A DNA stretch of 5,277 nt, from NCBI GenBank assembly GCA_012515925.1, contig JAAYXM010000137.1:1-5277 (forward strand). Direction: 5' to 3'. The translations under genes were made by a program, and so were the position numbers. Every line of letters starts with the position of its first letter. Within the stretch, counting starts at the first letter, position 1. Of this stretch, positions 1 through 4,992 are shown piece after piece. The notes beneath the pieces are model-generated. The model worked only from the letters and a program-made list of their open reading frames with translations, was not told the DNA's origin and made no database searches. The stretch comes from Clostridiales bacterium (GTDB lineage Bacteria > Bacillota > Clostridia > Oscillospirales > JAAYXM01).

Positions 1-463
1 CCATTTCCGTGCGCTGCATCGCGCAGAGCCGTTCAAGCGTTTGCTCGACCCGCTCCGTTATATCCCCGTAAAAACGCAGACTCGGCGACAGCGCGCCGTC
101 GCGAATCGGCGCGGGAGACAGGAGTACATAGCGAAACAGCTCCTCCTCTCCCGTCATACGGGCAATTTCAAGCATAAATGATTGCGATATATCACAGGTA
201 AACGCGTCAAACTCCCCGCCGTATCCTTTGCTGTTGACGCTGTGCCACAGGAGCGGAGGCGTAATAATCAACTCTCCCGCCGACTGTATATGAAGTTTTC
301 CGTCAACGAAATGCCGCATTTTGCCGGAGCGGATATACCAAAGCTGAAAAAAATCGTGTATATGTGTGTTTGCTTGCGCAACCTCCCGGTTTCGCGCCGC
401 GCGGGATTGAAACCTCCTGCCGAAGCCCACGGCGCTGATTTGATACAGCGACTTCCTCTGCAT
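1..463 (-). CDS. AraC-family transcriptional regulator, N-terminal part (partial)
   Basis: The reading frame is open from an ATG at 463 to the left edge, giving 154 residues without a stop. The N-terminal half looks like the cupin-type sensing domain of AraC-family regulators: His34 and His36 in HIHDFFQLWYI, then a short turn and GKMRHFVDGK (about residues 47-56), then AGELIITPP and a histidine (His74) in LLWHSV. The pattern H-x-HDF-QLWYI-x-SG, followed by a PP-x-x-x-H block, is typical of this ligand-binding fold. The C-terminal two helix-turn-helix motifs that would prove the family lie outside the window, so a stand-alone cupin protein remains possible. The start is supported by a strong GAGGAGGGG site at 472-480 about 8 bases upstream and by a promoter further up. 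It is divergent from the DivIVA operon. No ligand can be inferred. Confidence 0.75.
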   Translation of the reverse strand, partial: MQRKSLYQISAVGFGRRFQSRAARNREVAQANTHIHDFFQLWYIRSGKMRHFVDGKLHIQSAGELIITPPLLWHSVNSKGYGGEFDAFTCDISQSFMLEIARMTGEEELFRYVLLSPAPIRDGALSPSLRFYGDITERVEQTLERLCAMQRTEM

Positions 464-503
464 TAGAGCCACCCCTCCTCAACCCGATATTAATTGTATG
501 TTT

Positions 504-532
504 ATTATAATCCATTCTGTTTAAAATCTCAA
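504..532 (-). promoter_or_regulatory. Sigma-A type promoter of the AraC-family gene
   Basis: On the minus strand, TTGAGA (positions 532-527, five of six matches to the -35 consensus) and TATAAT (509-504, perfect -10) are separated by exactly 17 bases. Transcription would begin near 497, leaving a leader of about 35 bases that contains the GAGGAGGGG ribosome binding site. Seen directly; activity is inferred. Confidence 0.75.
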
Positions 533-563
533 GTAAAAGGGCGTTTCTTCCCCCGAAGGGCGT

Positions 564-618
564 AAATTGAGGTTTTGCCGCTGCTCTCCTCCAAGGGGGA
601 CAGCAACAACTTCAATTT
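564..618. repeat. 55-base imperfect palindrome between divergent promoters
   Basis: The outer arms AAATTGAGGTT (564-574) and AACTTCAATTT (608-618) pair over 11 bases with one G-T pair. An inner stem GCTG-c-TCTCC (580-589) pairs with GGGGACAGC (596-604), with one bulged base and one G-T pair. Together they fold into one long cruciform or hairpin with an internal loop. It lies between the AraC-gene promoter and the DivIVA-operon promoter and so terminates neither known gene. Its form (AT-rich outer arms, GC-rich core) resembles small dispersed intergenic repeats of Clostridia, but only one full copy is visible here. A regulator-binding region or a remnant of a small non-autonomous element are the alternatives. 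Confidence 0.5.
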
Positions 619-647
619 TCATTTGGTGTTTTTTAAAATTATTTTAA

Positions 648-676
648 TTGTATGTGAGCTAATATTGTGCTATAAT
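648..676 (+). promoter_or_regulatory. Extended -10 promoter of the DivIVA operon
   Basis: TGC directly precedes a perfect TATAAT at 671-676, giving an extended -10 element. A weak -35, TTGTAT, lies at 648-653 with a 17-base spacer. A second TATAAT at 691-696 has no good -35 at the right distance and may be fortuitous or a secondary start. Transcription from the first box would start near 683, about 46 bases ahead of the DivIVA-like start codon. Confidence 0.6.
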
Positions 677-728
677 GTATTTTATCTGATTATAATACTT
701 TAAAATAAGCTACAGGGGGCATAAATAT

Positions 729-1532
729 ATGGATTTCGGCGGAAAAAAGCTATTTAAGAAATCTTTAGTCGGCGGATTCAGCAAGCAGGATGTTTCGGAA
801 TACATAGAAAGCCTGATAAGCCAGCATAACGCCAAGCTTCAGGAGCTTAAGGACGAACTGAACAAGGCGATGACCGAAAAAATCGCGCTTACCGACGAGC
901 TTAACGCGGAGCGCGTAAAAAACGCTGAGCTTACCGAAAAGAATAACGAGCTTTTAAAGGAAATCGAGCAGAATAAAGCTCAAAACGGAGAGGCTGACCG
1001 TATAGCCGCGGAACGTGACGAACTGAGGGAGTCCCTTGCCGAAAAAAACCGCGAATTAGACAAAATCCGCAAGGATTTCGATTCGGCGAACGGCCGTCTT
1101 AAGGAGCTTGAAGCACTTGAGAGCCAATACCGGGAAAACAAGGAGCGTATCGCCGAAATAGAGCTGTCCGCGCTCGCGCGCGCGTCCCAGCGGGAGCAGG
1201 AAGCCGGTGAACGCGTGAAAATGCTTGAGGAATCCGCCAAACAGCGGGTCGAAGAGCAGCTTTCGGAAGTCTACAAATACCGTGACGACGCGTTTAATCA
1301 GGTTGAAGAGCTTTTAAAATCCACCCATTCGTCATACATAAGCCTGAAATCCGAAATCGACGCTCTGACTACGCATATCGCGAGAATGGTTGAAACCGCC
1401 CAAAGCAGCACGGCGCGCGTATCAACCGCATGCGAGCGCGCCGGCAGTATTCTTGAGGGTATGCGCAACAAGAATATCACGCTAAAAAACGATAAGAACA
1501 GTTTTACGGAAACCGGAGAGGAACGTTTATAG
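729..1532 (+). CDS. DivIVA-domain coiled-coil protein
   Basis: This 267-residue protein begins with a short DivIVA-type N-terminal segment: KKSLVGGFSKQDVSEYIESLI (residues 10-30) fits the family pattern of a basic/hydrophobic loop, a glycine-aromatic pair, then an acidic helix with D-V-x-x-Y-I. Residues about 30-195 are almost uninterrupted, strongly charged coiled coil rich in Glu, Lys and Leu. A second, less charged helical stretch follows (about 196-247), then a polar tail. There is no signal peptide or membrane segment, so it is cytoplasmic. DivIVA proteins bind curved membrane at septa and poles and recruit division, wall or sporulation partners; this role is inferred for this member. 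The two residues of Bacillus subtilis DivIVA that insert into membrane (Phe17-Arg18) align with Val-Gly here. The ATG follows AGGGGG by 9 bases. It is first in a three-gene operon, 3 bases before the fumarase beta subunit. Confidence 0.8.
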   Translation: MDFGGKKLFKKSLVGGFSKQDVSEYIESLISQHNAKLQELKDELNKAMTEKIALTDELNAERVKNAELTEKNNELLKEIEQNKAQNGEADRIAAERDELRESLAEKNRELDKIRKDFDSANGRLKELEALESQYRENKERIAEIELSALARASQREQEAGERVKMLEESAKQRVEEQLSEVYKYRDDAFNQVEELLKSTHSSYISLKSEIDALTTHIARMVETAQSSTARVSTACERAGSILEGMRNKNITLKNDKNSFTETGEERL

Positions 1533-1535
1533 CAA

Positions 1536-2102
1536 ATGTCAAAATACAACGTTAACACATCCGAACTTGAAAGCAAGCTTTATGAGCTTAAAGCGGGCGA
1601 TACTGTATTTCTTTCGGGGAAAATATATACCGCGCGTGACGCGGCGCATAAGCGTTTCTTCGAGCTTTTGGACAACGGCGAACCCCTGCCGTTCGATATC
1701 CGGGGCGCAACGGTTTATTACGCCGGGCCAACGCCGGGCAAGGACGGCATGCCCGTCGGCTCATGCGGCCCCACCACCTCCGGCAGGATGGATAAATTCA
1801 CGCCGCGGCTTCTCAGCCTTGGGCTTGCCTGCATGATAGGCAAGGGCGAGCGTGACGAAAGCGTTATATCCGCAATGAAGGAACACGGCGCGGTTTATCT
1901 GTGCGCGGTTGGCGGCGCGGGCGCGCTGATTGCCGAAACCATCAAATCCGCGAGGGTTATCGCGTTTGATGACCTCGGCTGCGAATCGGTCAAGGAGATG
2001 GAGGTTTCCGGCCTCCCGTGCGTTGTCGCAATCGACGCGCGCGGCAACAGCCTGTTTGTCTCCGGCAGGGCGGAATACGCCGAACAAAGGAAAGAAGCAT
2101 AA
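1536..2102 (+). CDS. Class I fumarate (or L-tartrate) hydratase, beta subunit
   Basis: At 188 residues this is the usual length of the separate beta subunit of iron-sulfur-dependent fumarases and tartrate dehydratases, which interconvert fumarate and malate (or dehydrate tartrate) in the cytoplasm. Conserved blocks appear in order: LKAGDTVFLSGKIYTARDAAHKR (residues 18-40), YYAGPTP (61-67), GSCGPTTSGRMD (75-86), MIGKG (100-104), AVYLCAVGGAGAL (119-131) and DLGCESV (146-152). Arg34, Thr80/Thr81, Arg84 and Lys103 lie in the blocks that line the active site in class I enzymes. The 4Fe-4S cluster sits in the alpha subunit, which is not next to this gene and not in the window. The ATG at 1536 follows the DivIVA stop by 3 bases; GGAGAGGA at 1515-1522 is about 13 bases away, rather far. 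Its stop overlaps the next start by one base. Fumarase is more likely than tartrate dehydratase, but sequence alone does not settle it. Confidence 0.88.
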   Translation: MSKYNVNTSELESKLYELKAGDTVFLSGKIYTARDAAHKRFFELLDNGEPLPFDIRGATVYYAGPTPGKDGMPVGSCGPTTSGRMDKFTPRLLSLGLACMIGKGERDESVISAMKEHGAVYLCAVGGAGALIAETIKSARVIAFDDLGCESVKEMEVSGLPCVVAIDARGNSLFVSGRAEYAEQRKEA

Positions 2103-2506
2103 TGGATATTGAAAGAATCCGCGATTTCTTCTATAACGATTTTTACGCGTATGACAGCGGGGCGCGCATTGTCTCCGCGAAGGAAGGCGAGGCGGTATGC
2201 TCGCTTGAGCTTACCTCCCGTCATAACAACGCGGGCGGCGGCGTACAGGGCGGCGTTATATTCACGCTGGCGGACTTCGCGTTCGCGGTCGCGGCAAACT
2301 GCGGCGGCAGGCTCACGGTCTCGCTCACAAGCAATATTACGTTTATAAACCAGCCCAAGGGTAAAACCCTTACCGCGCACGCGCGCGAGCGGGCGGGAAA
2401 GAAAACCGTATGCTTTTACGATGTCTCGGTTACCGACGAGCTGGACACAACCATAGCCCAGGTCGGCATTACGGGCTACAGGAAGGATGTAACCCTTAAT
2501 TTCTGA
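2102..2506 (+). CDS. PaaI-type hotdog-fold acyl-CoA thioesterase
   Basis: A 134-residue protein, the usual size of a single hotdog domain. The signature is HNNAGGGVQGGVIFTLADFAF (residues 41-61), matching the PaaI pattern in which a conserved Asp (here Asp58, in TLAD) is the catalytic acid/base at the end of the long central helix. After it come strands with SLTSNITFINQPKGKTLTA (74-92) and a KTVCFYDVSVTD strand (101-112). Such enzymes hydrolyse acyl- or aryl-CoA thioesters; the substrate here is unknown. The His of the usual HGG motif is Gln49 in this protein. The ATG at 2102 overlaps the TAA of the fumarase gene (TAATG), implying translational coupling, with AAAGG ending at 2090 as ribosome binding site. 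A longer in-frame start at 2018 would add 28 residues inside the fumarase gene with no family similarity, so it was not chosen. Last gene of the operon, followed 20 bases later by a hairpin. Confidence 0.85.
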   Translation: MDIERIRDFFYNDFYAYDSGARIVSAKEGEAVCSLELTSRHNNAGGGVQGGVIFTLADFAFAVAANCGGRLTVSLTSNITFINQPKGKTLTAHARERAGKKTVCFYDVSVTDELDTTIAQVGITGYRKDVTLNF

Positions 2507-2526
2507 CGAAATCCCGATAATAAACA

Positions 2527-2554
2527 GTTCCTTCCCCCGAGCGGGGGAAGGAAC
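2527..2554. terminator. GC-rich hairpin, terminator between convergent genes
   Basis: GTTCCTTCCCCC (2527-2538) pairs perfectly over 12 bases with GGGGGAAGGAAC (2543-2554) around a GAGC loop. Read on the plus strand the tail is ATTTAATACA, a poor U tract. Read on the minus strand it is TGTTTATTAT, a better one. It lies 20 bases after the thioesterase stop, so it may slow or end plus-strand transcription and serve as the final stop for the citrate synthase operon. Confidence 0.7.
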
Positions 2555-2575
2555 ATTTAATACACGCTTTTCTAT

Positions 2576-2622
2576 AACAGTAAGTATAATACCAATCCTA
2601 TTATACTTACTGTTTATTTTTT
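2576..2622 (+). terminator. AT-rich hairpin with U tract, intrinsic terminator of the DivIVA operon
   Basis: AACAGTAAGTATAATA (2576-2591) and TATTATACTTACTGTT (2599-2614) are perfect 16-base inverted repeats around a 7-base loop, followed on the plus strand by TATTTTTT (2615-2622). This is a good intrinsic terminator for plus-strand transcripts despite the low GC of the stem. The stop codon of the convergent membrane-protein gene (2607-2609) lies inside the right arm, so the minus-strand message also carries this fold at its 3' end. Confidence 0.75.
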
Positions 2623-3416
2623 ATCTGACTTATGTTTCTGTACATCTTGTTCAGCGCGAACGGGACAAATATTATAAACGCCAATAGCGGCAGCTTTTCC
2701 GAATACGCTAATAGCCCGATCTGCTTTTCCGGGTTGAACACGGGCACGAAAACCGGTGACAGAAGCTCAATCGCGCACAGGTATACGCACATTCCGCCCG
2801 AAAGCGTCGCGATAACAATCCGGTCCTTGCCGAACACAAAGCCCGTCAGTGTGTAGGTAAACAGCAGAATCGAAATGTACGCGAACAGTACATATATATA
2901 GTCAAGTATAATCGGGTCCGAAATGCGCTCCCGAAACAGCAGAATCAGCGAATAGCAAGCCCAGAAAACCGGAACCGAGGCAAAAACCGCGTAAAGCGCG
3001 TTATCCCTGTTTTCAAGCTGCATAAGCCCGATTATCAGAATCGAGGCGGCGCCGTATATCGTCAAAAACCCGAAAATCAGCATGCTTATCTCAAATTCCG
3101 CGGTGCAGATATACAGCTTATACGCGCCGTAAGTAAAAAGAATCGCCGAGGACAACACAGCCGCGGTGGGAACGCACTCGCAGCTTTTATGCGCCGCCTC
3201 CGGCTCGGCGGGTCTTTTCCGTGCCTTCAGCGCGTATGCAAGAAAGAACACCGCGAGAGCAAGGCTTAACCCTCCGAGCGTGTTTGTCACAATACCGCTG
3301 TTTTGCGGAAGCTCGACAGCCTCGTCGATAACAAAAACCATTTCATATGCTCTGAGATACGCGCCAACCGCGCCCAACACCAGCGGCAGTATTCCGAATA
3401 CCCATAGTCGTTTCAT
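2607..3416 (-). CDS. Polytopic membrane protein of unknown function
   Basis: I do not recognise a family. The 269-residue protein has about eight hydrophobic segments likely to span the membrane: near residues 4-23, 44-63, 85-104, 110-132, 140-161, 168-195, 200-224 and 242-256. A basic patch (KARKR, 64-68) and a short acidic/Cys-containing loop (EPEAAHKSCEC, 71-81) separate the second and third segments. A last basic stretch (KMYRNISQIKNK) forms the C-terminus, probably on the cytoplasmic side. I see no transporter signature, nucleotide-binding motif or catalytic motif. The ATG is well placed behind GGGAAGG (3427-3433) and the gene starts 30 bases after the citrate synthase stop with no terminator between, so the two are probably co-transcribed. 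Its stop codon lies within the inter-operon hairpin. A sensor, a small-molecule carrier or a structural role are all possible; context alone does not decide. Confidence 0.75.
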   Translation of the reverse strand: MKRLWVFGILPLVLGAVGAYLRAYEMVFVIDEAVELPQNSGIVTNTLGGLSLALAVFFLAYALKARKRPAEPEAAHKSCECVPTAAVLSSAILFTYGAYKLYICTAEFEISMLIFGFLTIYGAASILIIGLMQLENRDNALYAVFASVPVFWACYSLILLFRERISDPIILDYIYVLFAYISILLFTYTLTGFVFGKDRIVIATLSGGMCVYLCAIELLSPVFVPVFNPEKQIGLLAYSEKLPLLAFIIFVPFALNKMYRNISQIKNKQ

Positions 3417-3446
3417 TGCTAACGCACCTTCCCGGTAAAATATGCT

Positions 3447-4814
3447 TTATTTTCGCTCGGACAGCCTGATATAATTTGAATCCGGCGCTATTGCCTTGTA
3501 TGCCGGACGGATAATCCTTCCGCCCGTGAGAACCTCTTCGATACGATGTGCGCACCAGCCGACCATCCTCGCTATTGCGAAAATAGGCGTGTACAGTTCT
3601 TTCGGGATATCAAGCATTTCATATACAAGCCCCGAATACATGTCCACGTTCGCGGATATCACCTTTGTATCGTTTTTCTCCTGCCTGAACACTATCGGGG
3701 ACAGCCTTTCAACCGCCTCGATAAGCTCGAACCTGTCAATAAACCCGCGCTCTTTCGCGAGCTTTCGCGCGCATTTTTTAAGTATTACCGCGCGCGGGTC
3801 GGACAGCGTGTATACCGCGTGACCCATACCGTAAATCTTGCCGCTTCTGTCGCCGGCCTCCTTGCGTATAATCTTCGCGAGGTATGCCGCGACCTCCTCG
3901 TCGTCCTTCCAGTCGGACACGTTCTTTTCGATATCGGAAAGCATATCGCAAACCTGCTTGTTCGCGCCGCCGTGCAGCGGACCCTTGAGCGAGCCAATCG
4001 CCGCGGAAATAGCCGAATACGTATCAGTCCCGGACGAGGACATGACGCGTCCGACGAAGGCCGAGTTGTTGCCGCCGCCGTGCTCCGCGTGGAGCATCAG
4101 GCATAAGTCAAGCAGCTTCGCTTCCTCGTCCGTGTATTTTTTGTTCGGCCTTATGCAGTACAGCAGGCACTCCGCCGTGGACAGCTCGCGCGGCGGTATG
4201 TGCAGATACATGCTGTCGTGCGCGTAGTAATGGCGCGAAACCTGATATGCCTGCGCCGCGATAATCGGAATTCGCGCGATTAACTCCACGCTCTGCCTGA
4301 GCATGTTTTCGAGCGAGTTGTCCTCGGGATTTTCGTCAAACGGATATAAGGCGAGCACGGAGCGTGCCAGCTTATTCATTATGTTCGGGCTCGGGGTTTT
4401 TATTATCATATCCTCGGTGAAATTTTTGGGCAGCGTCCTGCAGTCGGCAAGAAGCCCGGTAAATGTATCGATCTGCTCCGCGTTCGGGAGCTTTCCGAAT
4501 AGAATAAGATATGCGATTTCCTCAAACCCGAACCGGTTTTCCCGCAATATGCCTTCCACAAGGTCATCGATATTTATGCCCCTGTAAAAAAGCTGACCCT
4601 CCGACGGGACCTTTTCATTGTCAATAACCGTGTAGCCGCGCACGTTACCGATTAACGTAACCCCGGCGAGCACGCCTGTTCCGTCCGAATTCCTGAGACC
4701 GCGCTTGACGCCGAGATTTATGCAAACCTCGGGGTCTATCCGGTTATGTTTCCTGAATTCGTCGCATAAGCTTGATATAAAGCGGCTTATGTCCTTCCTG
4801 TCATGGGTCGACAT
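3447..4814 (-). CDS. gltA: Citrate synthase
   Basis: The 455-residue cytoplasmic enzyme condenses oxaloacetate and acetyl-CoA to citrate and CoA, the entry to the oxidative branch of the citrate cycle and, in anaerobes, usually the route to 2-oxoglutarate and glutamate. The three catalytic residues are in place: His245 in HAEHGGGNNS, His281 in GPLHGGAN and Asp391 in NVDMYSG, with GMGHAVY (329-335) and the ARMVGWCAHRIEE block (415-427) that supplies a substrate-binding Arg. The N-terminal extension (about 1-60, with VKRGLRNSDGTGVLAGVT) and overall length match the clostridial form rather than the shorter archaeal-like type. A 2-methylcitrate synthase activity cannot be excluded. The ATG at 4814 follows AAAGGGG by 8 bases. 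An in-frame TTG at 4880 would add 22 residues but is itself the -35 box, so it was rejected. No aconitase or isocitrate dehydrogenase gene is in view. Confidence 0.93.
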   Translation of the reverse strand: MSTHDRKDISRFISSLCDEFRKHNRIDPEVCINLGVKRGLRNSDGTGVLAGVTLIGNVRGYTVIDNEKVPSEGQLFYRGINIDDLVEGILRENRFGFEEIAYLILFGKLPNAEQIDTFTGLLADCRTLPKNFTEDMIIKTPSPNIMNKLARSVLALYPFDENPEDNSLENMLRQSVELIARIPIIAAQAYQVSRHYYAHDSMYLHIPPRELSTAECLLYCIRPNKKYTDEEAKLLDLCLMLHAEHGGGNNSAFVGRVMSSSGTDTYSAISAAIGSLKGPLHGGANKQVCDMLSDIEKNVSDWKDDEEVAAYLAKIIRKEAGDRSGKIYGMGHAVYTLSDPRAVILKKCARKLAKERGFIDRFELIEAVERLSPIVFRQEKNDTKVISANVDMYSGLVYEMLDIPKELYTPIFAIARMVGWCAHRIEEVLTGGRIIRPAYKAIAPDSNYIRLSERK

Positions 4815-4822
4815 GTGCCTTT

Positions 4823-4829
4823 CCCCTTT
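4823..4829 (-). promoter_or_regulatory. Ribosome binding site fixing the citrate synthase start
   Basis: AAAGGGG on the minus strand, 8 bases before the ATG at 4814. It decides between this ATG and the upstream in-frame TTG at 4880, which lies in the promoter and has no comparable site. Confidence 0.75.
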
Positions 4830-4851
4830 CGCGGATATGTATAATAGAGTT

Positions 4852-4880
4852 ATTATATAGTATTCATGTATATCAGTCAA
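4852..4880 (-). promoter_or_regulatory. Sigma-A type promoter of the citrate synthase operon
   Basis: On the minus strand, TTGACT (4880-4875, five of six -35 matches) and TATAAT (4857-4852, perfect -10) are separated by 17 bases. Transcription would start near 4845, giving a leader of about 30 bases. This is the strongest promoter in the window by sequence. No clear operator was found; ACC...GGT half-sites at 4886-4903, just upstream, are too weak to call. Confidence 0.8.
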
Positions 4881-4926
4881 TATAAACCAGGTGAAGTGCG
4901 GGTCATTAAATTAATTATTAAATTAT

Positions 4927-4981
4927 TGTTTTCTCCTTTGAAGAAAACACCTCAATTTTAACTTGCTGATGAAAATTAAGG
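4927..4981 (+). promoter_or_regulatory. Tandem hairpins in the leader of the SpoIID-like gene
   Basis: TGTTTTCT (4927-4934) pairs perfectly with AGAAAACA (4942-4949). Immediately after it, CCTCAATTTT (4950-4959) pairs with AAAATTAAGG (4972-4981) over 10 bases with one mismatch. The right arm of the second hairpin contains the AAGG of the ribosome binding site, so folding could limit translation. There is no U tract, so these do not look like a terminator. Upstream DNA (4904-4926) is AT-rich but holds no promoter I can call with confidence, and no convincing sigma-E type boxes. Confidence 0.4.
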
Positions 4982-4989
4982 ACGGTGAT
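4978..4989 (+). promoter_or_regulatory. Extended ribosome binding site of the SpoIID-like gene
   Basis: AAGGACGGTGAT differs from the ideal complement of the 16S rRNA tail (AAGGAGGTGAT) by one inserted C. It ends 3 bases before the ATG at 4993; its AAGGA core is 10 bases away. Its first four bases are in the arm of the preceding hairpin. Confidence 0.6.
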
Positions 4990-4992
4990 ACA

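Noticed and set aside
182..466. Plus-strand open frame of 94 codons opposite the AraC-family gene
   Set aside because: Antisense shadow of the regulator; no ribosome binding site and no family resemblance.
303..515. Minus-strand open frame of 70 codons overlapping the AraC-family start
   Set aside because: It overlaps the regulator in another frame, its ATG lies within the promoter region, and its product has no domain character.
1895..2380. Minus-strand open frame of 161 codons opposite the fumarase and thioesterase genes
   Set aside because: The opposite strand encodes two clearly conserved proteins; this frame is Arg/Ala-rich and low in family features.
2576..2614. Perfect 16-base inverted repeats as ends of a mobile element
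   Set aside because: The arms are only 7 bases apart and followed by a U tract between convergent genes, which fits a terminator better.
3546..4106. Plus-strand open frame of 186 codons opposite citrate synthase
   Set aside because: Antisense to the catalytic region of a conserved enzyme; its composition follows from the GC-rich complementary codons.
4886..4903. Possible operator with ACC and GGT half-sites upstream of the citrate synthase -35
   Set aside because: Only three matching bases at each end; too weak to separate from chance.
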